Shown: piece by piece, positions 1 through 11,000 of the stretch
Position numbering within the stretch: position 1 is the first letter of the stretch
Layout of the letters: every line of letters starts with the position of its first letter
Assembly (NCBI GenBank): GCA_948470475.1
Contig: OX419345.1
Span: 18,112,239 to 18,176,238, forward strand
From: Galaxea fascicularis
Lineage: Eukaryota; Cnidaria; Anthozoa; Scleractinia; Euphylliidae
Reading direction: 5' to 3'
Length of the DNA stretch: 64,000 bases
Program-made: the position numbers and the translations under genes
Notes under the pieces: generated by a model
What the model was told of the DNA's origin: nothing
The model's input: only the letters and a program-made list of their open reading frames with translations
Database searches by the model: none

Positions 1-38
1 GAGGGACGTGGGTTCAAATCCCGCTCAGGGCGAATTTT
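1..38 (+). tRNA. 3' end of a tRNA gene or tRNA-derived SINE, cut by window edge
   Basis: A T-arm is visible with stem 8-12/20-24 and loop TTCAAAT (13-19). It is followed by seven acceptor-strand bases (25-31), a discriminator-like G at 32 and a TTTT run (35-38) that would suit RNA polymerase III termination. The 5' half lies outside the window, so isotype cannot be read. A G discriminator fits eukaryotic serine tRNAs, but a tRNA-headed SINE is equally possible. Confidence 0.55.
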
Positions 39-235
39 CTTTCAAACATTTATTCAGTTTAATATGATTATTTAGGGTGCACAAGGTCAGGGGCCCTTTC
101 ATATACAGTAAAGTAAGCAGTGTAAAATTGGTTTACCAAGACGATGAAGTCCCAGTAAGAGGATCCACAGGATACGACGTCTCGACTTGAATTTGTAATT
201 TAGTGTACTTTAAAAAGCGACGAAGAGACCAACTC

Positions 236-305
236 TTGACTGTTCTGGGCGGGTTTTAATGCACTACGTTTCGGCCGTTCAGCCTTCTTCAGGTTAAAAT
301 TAAAA
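236..305 (-). mobile_element. Hammerhead-like terminal fragment of a Penelope-type retroelement
   Basis: On the minus strand the order is CTGAAGA, a short GGC/GCC hairpin, then GAAAC. This is the same layout as the 3' end of the Penelope-like copy at 8,846-8,885 and the insertion at 17,337-17,410. The helices are short and no coding sequence remains, so this is a relic call only. Confidence 0.35.
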
Positions 306-518
306 AGTAAAAAATTTAAATACAAATTATCTATATATTAGTTTTTTGAGACCCTTCCCGGCTGCTGGGCATATAGCCAGTGCGTAATAACAACCTTTTT
401 GCTTGAAGAACCATAAAAATTGAAAATACTTCTTTCCACTTTAGTACAATATTCTTAGGTATGGGAGGCATGAGATGACAAATGAATGATCTTAGTATCA
501 TATACTCTGCATACTAAC

Positions 519-709
519 CTCGTAAATCCAAACCGCTTCTCAATTGTGCTGATAGAACCAGAATACACGCCATTGACAACAATGCTCTGAGTGAAGAAAT
601 ACTGACACAAGAAGAACAGAAACCATTTGGGTTTGTTGAAGAACTGTAGCCATCTAGGACGAAATTTCAGCCAGCCGTATGACAGCTCTTTACCCGCTTT
701 GTCTTCCAT
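519..709 (-). CDS. First coding exon of a second SLCO (OATP) transporter gene, continues off left edge
   Basis: The exon starts at ATG 709-707 and ends at 519 with a GTTAGT donor. It is 191 nt long, the same as exon 1 of the complete SLCO gene, and the deduced residues differ at only a few positions (for example Ala for Glu at 5, Lys for Gln at 15). It encodes the OATP N-terminus: a basic-aromatic cytoplasmic segment (YGWLKFRPRWLQFF), then TM1 (WFLFFLCQYFFTQSIVVNG) and the ISTIEKRFGF stretch. OATPs are 12-helix plasma-membrane carriers for amphipathic organic anions. Remaining exons must lie left of the window because the gene reads leftwards. The upstream DNA is also shared with that of the downstream paralogue, so promoter and exon were duplicated together. 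Confidence 0.85.
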
Positions 710-757
710 GTTAAATTGAATGCTGTGGGTTTGCGCAAACAGCCGTAATCATCGCAT

Positions 758-1016
758 TCTCGTCCGCAGAGGCCGCGATTCTTTCGGTCAGCACCAAGAA
801 TGACGACCTCTGGCCTCTGGCTCTGGCTGGTTCCAAAACAGAAAGTCCGTGAATCACGGACTTCGACTCTTCTACGCAAACTCAGAAGTTTGAAACAATA
901 GTGGTTACCAACGGTTACAAAAATGCACCTTTACTGAGACTGCTTATATTTCGGAACCGGCCAGAGGTCGTTATTCTTGATGCTGACCGAAAGAAATGCG
1001 GCCTCTGGGGACGAGA
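758..1016. mobile_element. MITE with ~55-bp terminal inverted repeats in the SLCO paralogue's 5' flank
   Basis: The left end (TCTCGTCCGCAGAGGCCGC...) and the reverse complement of the right end agree over about 55 bp with few mismatches, including the CTTTCGGTCAGCA block. The homologous flank of the other SLCO gene near 15,485-15,500 lacks the element and so is its empty site. An imperfect 7-bp duplication (745-751 GTAATCA, 1019-1025 GGAATCA) is plausible. There is no coding capacity, and the superfamily is not assigned. Confidence 0.6.
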
Positions 1017-1099
1017 TTGGAATCAACGAGTCTCACGTGAGAAGGCTACCTATCGGCAAGAGAAGATGAACGTGCACCGTTACGCAATACTGTCTCAGG

Positions 1100-1930
1100 G
1101 GACGACCAATTTGATATGAAAATCAGAGAGAACATGTGTAAGGATGATATAAGTCAGGCGTAAACGCGGCAAGAAAACCGCGAGAGACTGGACAACTAGT
1201 GTGAGAGTGTGTTTGTGCTTTATGTCGAGATGCCGCGCGCCATGTTTTGTGTTGTTTAAAAAGATATTAGAGGATATACAGTTACTCCATACACAAATAC
1301 GACCTGGGAGAATACAAACTCATTGAACTTGTCGTCTTTTCCGTGTAACACGTGCACCGTTTTGCAACTGGTATGAGCTTGAAAACGTCTGAGAGAGCGA
1401 AAACAAGCACTTACAAGCGGGATTTATAACCTACGATCAGGTGTCTTTCTATGGGTAGATGGAAGGAGGGTCGGTGGGGGGGGGGGGGGAAGGGGGAAAC
1501 GAATAGAATTGGACAAGATAGCTTTAACTTATCAGTCACAACTATGAATGCAGAATTATTACAAAATATGCAACGGCTAGAACTACGCTACTCTAAAATT
1601 ACTCTAAATAATCAATAACTGTTGAAGAGAGACAAATAAGAGTTATTGTTTGATCGGACGTGTTGATTTTGCCACATGGGTGTCGTCCCCACTGGGAAAA
1701 TCGGACTTCTTTTCTTTCTCACATAGGTGTCGCCCCTTCTGGGAGCATCGCTGATAAAAACCGACAAATCTTTATTCAAACCAGTCATTTTTGTTTTTCT
1801 CATCGTTTCGGAGGTTAGTTTTCGTCAGTATTATATCGAGTTTTTTATAAGTTTAAGTTCGTTTCGTTTCGTTTCGTTTGTAAAGATAGCTTTGTTATAG
1901 TTTAGGATTAGGTAAAAGTGAATAATAAGT
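1100..1930. other. Intergenic DNA without recognisable gene
   Basis: I see no coding exon or RNA gene here. It holds a G-run near 1,478-1,489 and a short GTTTC repeat near 1,860-1,880. The first part (to about 1,115) is still homologous to the 5' flank of the SLCO gene at 15,490-15,590. Confidence 0.5.
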
Positions 1931-2040
1931 AAGAAATCGTCAGAACATTTGGTAGCAGAGCGAGGTTTTGATCCTCGGACCTCTGGGTTATGGGCCCAGC
2001 ACGCTTCCACTGTGTGCTGGGCCCAAAAAGAAGAAATCGT
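1931..2040 (-). pseudogene. Retroposed initiator tRNA-Met pseudogene with CCA end and 10-bp target duplication
   Basis: The minus strand from about 2,012 to 1,950 reads as the D-arm end, anticodon arm (CAT anticodon in GTGCTGGGCCCATAACCC), T-arm and acceptor of eukaryotic initiator tRNA-Met, and ends in CTGCTACCA. The CCA is post-transcriptional in eukaryotic tRNAs, so its presence in DNA indicates a copy made from mature tRNA. The insert is bounded by a perfect duplication, AAGAAATCGT at 1931-1940 and 2031-2040. The 5' quarter of the tRNA is absent. In its place is an inverted copy of the anticodon arm, making a perfect 12-bp hairpin (1991-2002/2014-2025, 11-nt loop). Confidence 0.8.
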
Positions 2041-2170
2041 AATATAACTATATAACTATAATAATAAACATTAGATGACAAAATTCCTGCTTTATGTGAG
2101 TGCTGTGTGTAAATTTCACTTGATGAGAAGAAACGCTCGCAACCAGCCCGGAACACTCTAAGGGAGTAAG

Positions 2171-3197
2171 CTATTGCCGCAGCCCAATTGGTAAGCTATT
2201 CACTCCAAAGAAAGGCTCCAGAGTAGCCGAAGCCATTTTCATATATAGTTTAGCTAGTTTGCCCTCTGTGTCCCTCAAGGAGTGATTGGAGGCGCCACTA
2301 CGGTAAACAAATTTACAACTAAGGTAATAGGGAGCAAGACCATAAAGCGACTTACAAACCATCACAGCCCTATGGATTGTTCGTTGAGAGACAGGCTTTA
2401 TCCACCAAGGTTTTGGATAAAGTTATTAGCGTTGACGTCATAGTTCAAGTAAGTAAGTATACGCGTAGCGCGATTTTGAAGTTTTTGAAGTTAACTGGCT
2501 AAGGTTTAACCGCAACATCCTCTGACAGAATTGCAGTTATCAAAGTGAGGCTGTGCTAAAGACGTGGAGATTGATCGGAGAGTCTGGTGTGGAACGAAAT
2601 ACCTCACCCTCTTCAACGCTCCAATACCAGACGCGATTTTCTTACATAAATTCTCAACATGAACATTTCAGGATAGTCTGGTCAATGATCATGATCACCT
2701 AGAGATTTCGTAGAAGAAACGCGAGTTTTAGGTGCAAGGACACCATATTTTATAAGTTTAGACAAAAGAATATCGTGGTCGACGGTGTCAAAGGCTTCCT
2801 TTAAATTTAAGAAAAAAACTGCGTTTACATTACCCTGATCAATGTTGTAAGCCCAACTATCAGCAGCTTCAAGTAATGCGGGGACGGTAGAATAAAGAGG
2901 TCGAAATCCCGATTGGTGGCTTGAAATGAGTTTGTGTACAGTAAGATGATTATAGTGTTGATCATTAGTTACAGCTGGAATTACTAAAATTGGGCGGTAA
3001 TGATTTAAGTCTGAACATTCACCCTGTTTTTTTTTTAATTTCCTGATATCGTCTCTTATAAATTTTGGTATACCAACACAAGGTGGTTTTTCCCCGCGTT
3101 CGAACTCCAGTAAGCAAAAGTTCAGTGAGCTACAATGTATCTTTATTTTTAAAGTATGTGTGCCTGGAATACTCCTACAAAGTTTTATATTATACAA
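2171..3197 (-). mobile_element. Degenerate non-LTR (LINE) reverse-transcriptase fragments
   Basis: The minus frame 3,197-2,682 contains reverse-transcriptase motifs: NHYRPI, then QSGFRPLYST, then FLNLKEAFDTVDHDILLSKL (fingers to palm motif A). The minus frame 2,365-2,171 resembles the C-terminal tail of CR1/L2-type polymerases (CKSLYGLAPYYL, SLRD, NSLP). The region with the catalytic YxDD is missing between them and the frames are interrupted, so the copy is dead. A second copy of the tail segment lies at 21,034-21,430 in the same orientation. The clade is a family-level guess. Confidence 0.7.
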
Positions 3198-3684
3198 TAA
3201 TTGTAAGAATTATTTGTTTTGAACGCCCTGGGTACGAGGTTGGCAAATATATAACCTGTAAACGGAAAGGGTAGCAATTTTTTTTGTGAATAAAAAAGGA
3301 TAACAAAAAAAATGAGCACAAATTTCCGAAACAAAACATGATGTGCCTGAGTCAACAGTTCAAATGGTACATTCATTTATGTATTGTAACTAGTTCTCTG
3401 AACATATTTGACCCACTTATTCTCTTTAATTATACACTACTTTTAATTACGGAATAGAGCTCTAAAAGAAAATGTGTGAACACTTTATTATCAACGGCGC
3501 TTACCTGAATTTTCTTCATTGACTATAGGGATTATATTCTATGGTTGGAGGGTAGTTTAAAACGAAAAATCCTAAATTGATATTGAATTTGCTCTTCATC
3601 AGTAGTGGTCAAGTTTTCACAACTTTCGGTGTAAAGACCAATTTAGCTTCCTTACATTGAGTCACGCGGTTCTTCTGTCATCTT

Positions 3685-3943
3685 TCAAACCGCTGTTTCG
3701 CGACGACCGGTATCGTTGTCATTGACGTCATCTTTGCCATAGCTCTTTTCTTCATCCACAAGTCGTCGACCGGTATCGTTGTCATTGACGTCATCTTCGC
3801 CATAGCTCTTTTCTTTATCCATAAGTCGTCGGCAAAAGAACCAAGACAGACCAAAACATACGGTGGTGATCAGCCTACAAGTCAATGCTACACCCAACAC
3901 CACTTTTGCCAGTCCAGCGTGGTCGTACTCCAGACAATAACCC
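3685..3943 (-). CDS. SLCO exon 10 (TM12, C-terminal tail, stop)
   Basis: The acceptor ATCAAAG ends at 3944 and the stop TGA is at 3687-3685. It encodes GYCLEYDHAGLAK, TM12 and a 45-residue acidic cytosolic tail made of two copies of a 21-residue unit (RRL[MV]D[KE]EKSYG...NDNDTG), ending RRETAV. The last four residues fit the class I PDZ ligand pattern x-[ST]-x-hydrophobic. Confidence 0.88.
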
Positions 3944-6900
3944 CTTTGATAAAAATCAGGAGACATGAATTGAGGCAAAAAAAAAGACACTGATAAAGGG
4001 TGTAGTGTTTTTACAAACCAAGCATATTTTCGAATCAACAGGTTTTTTGAAACGGATTTCACTATAAAAGTTACGGTAAAAAACAACGACGTTTCGACCG
4101 TTAGACGGTCATTTTCAAGTTGAACAGTAAAAAATTTTTGAGTGCGCTAAAATATATGCAATCAATTATAAAATGCTAATAAGCTTCTGACCAAAACTCT
4201 AAAATATTTACATAGAAACAATACATACACACACAAAAATTAATAAATAAAATTGCGGCATGAAGAAACGCTAAATAACTTCGCGCGGATCGAGTCACTC
4301 TGTTTGTTCAGATTTGGTTTAAGTTTGCGTCCCTCCGTTTTTCTTTTTTTTTTTTTTCGTTGTTTTCCACAAACCTCATGTCCGGCGTATTTGCGCAGGC
4401 GCTAACGATGAACCTCAGCTGTAAAACCCGGTAAAAACCTGTTTACGTTTTGTTTACGCTTGCCTTGTCTGTTGAAAAGCAAGGCACTAATTCCTCGACG
4501 GATTTTCAAAGGAAAAAGTTGACATGTCTACAGCTATGGCAAACGGTGTCGTATCCAATACGCTCAAACCACTTACAAACGCACACGCCGTTCGCGGTAG
4601 ACCCACACTAGAAATGATGATGGTGAGCGTACATTTCGAAAAGGGTCGTTCCACGAACTCGAAGCAAATGTGAGAAATATTATGAGATCAAATGAGCTGA
4701 ATGAGCTATCAATGAGTACAAAGAGTGCACAAACTTTGACTACCAATGACAAATGTTCCTTGGCGAACTTGAGTGGAACTTTGACACGAACAGTTTAGGT
4801 GCTGGCGAATACAAGATACCCACGCATCCAAGCGAAGATGCAAGTCACGTTTTTACTTTTATGGCTAATGTCACCAGTATTTCATTTCTTATGTATACTT
4901 TAGATTGTGGATTATCAGCTGTATCAAGTCTGTGTAGTGTGTTAGTTTTATGTGTAATCTTGTACCTTCGCGTGTTCTACATGAATGTGTTACGTTTATC
5001 AGTTTTATCAACACAAATGTCGGATGTACTTGAGAAATGCGAGGTATTTGAGAAGGCAATGCAGTTATCTGTACATGATCAACGTGATGCCTTAGTGAAA
5101 ATAAAATATAGACAGGAATTCAGATCTCGTTATGCGAAGTTTGTGTATGTTAACGACAACCGTGACTGCCATGTGCTATCAAGACGTGAGCGCGAGCCCA
5201 GTAGGATACCAGTGAAAACGCTAAAAAGTCTGTCACAGAAAAGCAGAAAACTAAGATTGTTTGTGTTCCCACGGTCCTGTCGTGTTTATTCCGCTGACAC
5301 TTGACACTAACACAGGCAGCCATATATCATCCACAACATCCATTTGCCACTCGAAAAGCCCGAGTGAAGGCCAATACGGCCTCTAGTTGTTAAAACCAGA
5401 TTGGCTTCAATAAGATAAACACGATAGCGTGGAAATGATTTTCCAATGATTTGCTGCCATACGCTTTTACCTCTGTTTGAAGGAAAACTTGTTGGAGGTC
5501 CTGCATATTCGGTCATTTTACATTTAACTGATATCAGGCCCGATGTCGTTCCTTTCTTATCCGTTTTATGACACTTTCCGTTCGTTTGGACGCATTCGTT
5601 TTATAAACAGCTCGTATAACGCAGCAGCCGAGAATTCTCTTCTGTTATCATCATAATACTCGATATCTACTGCCGAATGACGGGATATTTATAATCCAAC
5701 GAGCCGATGCTTGGACGTAAATCTCTTATTAAAGAACAAAATTAACATTTAGTAATTACATTACTTTGAACTCCAAAGAATACAAGTACTGTCCAGTAAG
5801 GCTCCATATACGATGGGGCCTGGAATCGCGCCAAGGATCCTCAAAAGGTTCATTTGGTGCCCCAGCGCGTATGATTGTTGGCTCACAGGAACGCTTCTAC
5901 AAAAGAAACATGAAAGTTACCAACCAACACAGACAAACATTTACCCTTTACTTCCCCATAGTGATCACCATCTAAAGCCCGCCGCACACTTGAGGAAAGA
6001 GCTGAGCAAAATTCCTCGCGAGGCAGTTAGCTCAGCCGTTTCCTCACGTGTGCGGCAAAGTTGGGTGAGAAATTCGCCTCGCGAGGCGATAAAAAAATAT
6101 CAAACATGTTTGATATTTTCCTCATCGCCTCGCGAGGCGAATTTCTCACCGCAAATTTGCCGCACACGTGAGGAAACAGCTGAGCTAACTGCCTCGCGAG
6201 GAATTTTGCTCAGCTCTTTCCTCAAGTGTGCGGCGGGCTTAACCTCTCCTCAATATATCATTAGTTCATCAAGCATACAGGGCATGAGAATGCAGGAATT
6301 GATCACCAGGGATCAGTTGAGTGGAGTTAACGTTTATACAAATTCTCCCAATATGAAACATACAAAATAAGTGGAAAGTGTAATGAGAATAGACATGTTG
6401 ATATTGCGGATTTTAGGGGAAAAAAAGAAAAGGCTTTCAAGAGAAAAGAATTCCTTTGAAAAGGGAATGCTAACAGTTGAAATTTTGTTTAGGCATATTG
6501 TGCTACACTACGGGAAAGAGTTTCATTAGGACCGTGTCTGGTTTAAACATGTTTGCTTCTGCAACAACAACTCCACCTGGCCCTTCAAGCCTGTATTGCT
6601 GATAGTGACATTATCAGAAAGTTGTTACAAACCAAGGTACAGGGCATGGTGATCGGCCTACTTTCCCAGTATCTGGGGAAAGAAAATTTTCAGGCTTCAT
6701 TTTCACAGTACTGCTCAAGAAGTGTTCATAACTGCGAAGATCACTTGTATCTTCATTTTTTTTGTCAAAGATAACCTGCAGAGCAGGCGTTTTTAAATGG
6801 GCGGACGATGAATAATGCTTCGATTTATATCATGCGGCCATCTTGGATGATGAGGCGAGCTAAAAACAACGATTCAAGGGAGAGGTGGCCTTGAAGCAAC

Positions 6901-7942
6901 CGTTCGCCTACACCGAGAAACGCTGCTCTGCAGGCTGTCTCAGAAGGGAATAGAAATGCAAACATATTTTACGGCACACACCTCAAGGTCACTATTAACC
7001 CTGGGGTGTTATTCAGGAACGTCAAAAATATCACCAAAGAAGAAATGCTCAGAAACAACATGAACTTGACCCCACAATCAACGTGACAATTGCCTTTTTT
7101 CGCTTCTCCTGAAGTTTGGTTGAAATGGGCAACACATGCGCAGTTAGAGTAAGAGACTGAGCCAGCCTATAAAGAGACAAGAAAGTTACCGGCCTTGGAT
7201 GGTGTAAGCCTCGTATTTTGATTGGTCTAAAGGAGTTTGAAATTAAAGTAGAGACGCAAGAATGACGTCAAGAGCCTCACAAGGTAATAAATGTATAAAA
7301 CAAACAGATTTTACTTGGCAGCGAGTGTGTACTCTGGTAACGCACAGAGGACGTCGAAACGTGGTAAAAGAATCCGTCACGCTAATCGTCAGCGCCTCGT
7401 AGCGCACTGCATTTTTCGTAACATAGAGTTTTGAAATCGTCTGTGTGTTAACAAGTATAAACACACGATCTAATGGAAACTGTTTGTTAATCATATGTAC
7501 AATATATAAATTTTTAATCGCTTGGGAAATCTAGTAAGCTGTTGGGAATTACCAGTAAATGAATTGGCCTGTCAGTCCAGGAGGGGGTAATGGCGGAATG
7601 GTAACAATAAATACTCGCTGTCCTTTGGCACCTCTGACCCTACTTAAAATTACAATTACTCACTCAAATTGTTCTTACAAAATATAGCACCTTTATCCCC
7701 TACTCTGCTTTCGGTATTAATCCTAAGTAAGCATGATTATGTGGTTTTCAACGATCTTCAAAACACTGTACCTTGGTTGTTTCATTTAAGTTACTACAGC
7801 CCGCATGGCAGGGTGAGAAAAAGGTCAGCGATCCGCCGCACACAGGAGCATAGCTCAGTCCGCTAAGGTTACAAGCCTGGTTACATGGTGCAGAGAGTTG
7901 GATTGGGTTCAACCTGCAAGTGGATAAGTGAGTGAATAAATA

Positions 7943-8005
<63 letters not shown>

Positions 8006-11000
8006 CAATGAATGAATGAATGAATGAATGAAAACAAATTGAATAAAGTGCATGGATAGAATAGAGGGGGGATTGGGACAAAAAGAGAGCGGAAATGAAG
8101 CGGGGAAAGAATAGACCCCATCTGCCACAAAAAATCCGTAACCAGAACTTTGCTCACGAGGGCTGATTGTTTGCCATCTTCATGTGATTCTAGGGCCAAA
8201 GAGCGAAAATATGTTTTTGACGTCCTAAAGGTCAATGGCTACCCAAACACTTTCCTTCGTAACTGCTTAAAACCAGTTACTCCTTCTCTTAACACCTCCG
8301 GGGACGAGGTTTCGGCTACAGGTTTTGCCATCACCCCGTACATCCGCGGTGTTACAGAACCCATTAAGAGAGTTTTGTCTAGCCACAATGTCAAAGTTGC
8401 ACAAAAACCTTTTCAGACGTTGAGTCATATTTTTGCCAAACCTAAGGATCCTGTGTTGAAAGAACAACGAACTGACGCTGTTTATTCTATTCCATGCAAT
8501 GACTGTGATCATGAGTACATCGGACAGACCAAGCGTCAGCTTGGCACGCGTTTAAAAGAGCATCAAAAAGCAGTTTTTCTTTGCAAAAAGGAAAATTCCG
8601 CTTTGTCGGAACATGCTTGCCAAACCAACCATACAATAGCGTGGGATAATTCCAAAATTATCACCACTAACCGGCGGTACCATCAACGGCTTTGTTTGGA
8701 AGCTTGGCACATCAACTCCGCCCACGCTCCTTTAAACCGTGACGATGGCGGCCTTTTACCTGACACCTATTTACACCTCATCAAAACAAAAGGTCGTTAA
8801 TTAGTAAGCGTATAAAAGGCTCCTTTTTGCAACACTAGATCACCCCTGATGAAGACACTAGACAGGAGTGTCGAAACGTTGGGTCGTGAATTGTAACTTT
8901 TTAAGTTACATTCATCAAACTTCAAACCAGAGTAGCATCAAACCATGTCTGATTGTCCACCTGGTTGCAGTGTGAACTTGAACATACCAGACCGTTTGCA
9001 TCATGGCGTCATACGTACGACGACGTCTGGTAGGGAGCGATTGAGGGAGGTAAGAAGTAAAGGGAAGGAAACAAGGAGGCAAAAAACGATACAAAAATAG
9101 GAAAATGAATAAAGGATGGAAGGAAAAAGAGATCTCTTACCTGTCCTGATATGGTTTGTTTACGCCAGCGATACTAGGAGTCTCGCATTTGATGTAAAGG
9201 AAACTGGATAAAATAGCTCCTAATAGAGCAATGATAAAACACATTCTGGCGGAGTAAGTCATGTTCAGCTTTAGACGTTTGTTTATGTATGCCCCTGAAA
9301 AAAGATATGTTTCACTGTAAGTAAAATAAGGGTATATTGCGTGCTATGCTGTTTATTTAGTTTCTGCATAATATCCGTAGATGTTGCCAGTCAAATGACT
9401 ATACAAGGTTAAAAACGACCACCAAAAATGTACTCCTTACCAGTAAAGTTTCCCAGCAAAGCACATGGAGTAGCAATCACGCCATACAGTAGAGAGGCCC
9501 TTCCTGGCGGTTGGTAAAACTGCGTTTCAATTACCTTTGGCAAGAAAGCTATTGAAGCTGACAAATTAAAATGATCCAAGCATACCCCCAAGGTGATAAA
9601 GACAAAGGGAAGGCGTGTAAAGACCAGTTTTGTTGCTTTGCAAAGGTCCTTTAATGCGGAAAATTCACCATCTTTTCTCTGGCACAAAACAAGGAGATTA
9701 CAAAGATTTTTATACACAAGAAGAAGAGTGCTAGTCTACACCTTTCGTTTGTAGGGTCCACGTAGCTTTCAGCTACAAACAATAAAGAAGGAAGTGCTAA
9801 GGCGGAAACTCACGAAATTTTCGCTTTAACTTTCATGGAAGCTTTAATTGCTTAAGCAAAATAGAATCTGGAAACTAGTAAATAAACAGAAACAAGTCTC
9901 ACTGACTCACTTAGACTTGTTATTGTTTATTTACTAGTTTCCAGTCTTTTGCTATGTATATTTAATTTAAATTTTAGTTTTAATTTAAATTCATTAGCTA
10001 ACAAAATAGAATGTGATTTACAAAAGACTTCTCTCAGCGTAAAATGCCAAACTGCACTCAGGCTTTTTCGGCAGTGAAGATATCTTATTTTGGTTACGCT
10101 TGCCCGGTATGTACTTCACTTCTTGTTTGATGTAACTACGCAAGAAAACCGAAAATTCACGCGGTAATAAAACTATTTCGTAACTCCCACTTGACTCGCA
10201 TTATTTTTAGCGTTTGTCATGTCTCAGAATAGTGCCCTTTTTCGACTCTCCAAGTTTATGTTGTTTCATAAGACAAATTGAAAAGAATACTTAGGTAAGT
10301 AGATGTTTTGCGATACGTCACTGATAGAAGTGTGTTGAAAGTTGTAGTAAGAGTTCTTTAGTATTAAGGGTTGGATTTATCGGCGTAAAATATCGCAGAA
10401 ATGACAGTGAACACGCACGTAAACTTCCCGCCGAGTTGCGCCTGACTATAGCCTGGACGTGTCATCCCTCTGAGCAGACAAACAGAAGTTTCATGCTATA
10501 TATATGGAACCTACCCTTCTCCTTTCGGGTAACATTTTTGTCATCTCCCGTTGTTTCTTGGTGAGAGGGAACTCTTTCGGAAATCCCAAAAGCCAAATGC
10601 TCCAAAAGACGCAGAGGGAGCCAAATATGGCAAAACCGAGCCACCAGTTCCCCACCCAGCGTTTGTCAAGGATGGTTAACGAGGTCGTGACTCCAAGTTC
10701 CACGAACGTCAAAAGCAACCTGGAAATAATTACGAATCCAACTGCGGCGCCTAACCGGAAAAAAGAGAAAAATCAGCAGTACTTCTTGGAAATGTGTGCA
10801 AATTCACTGTCAACTTTTTCAGGGTTCGGAGATAGTCTACCTCAATTTTGTTTCGTTCAATATATTGAAAAAAACTTATTCTATTACACAGGAAAGTACG
10901 GCTTCTTTTGAACGGCAAGCTCAAAAGCCTGAAAAGACTTTGGGTGTGAACTCCTACATTTTTTACGAACATCGTTTCAGGTTTACACCATAAGGGCTGA

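Noticed and set aside
5813..6370. 185-codon plus-strand frame
   Set aside because: It is antisense to SLCO exon 9 and runs through the palindromic MITE.
7920..8128. Minus-strand frame upstream of the Kazal exon
   Set aside because: It is microsatellite translation (SINQ repeats). A good acceptor at 7,914 and phase agreement with exon 6 place the exon start at 7,913.
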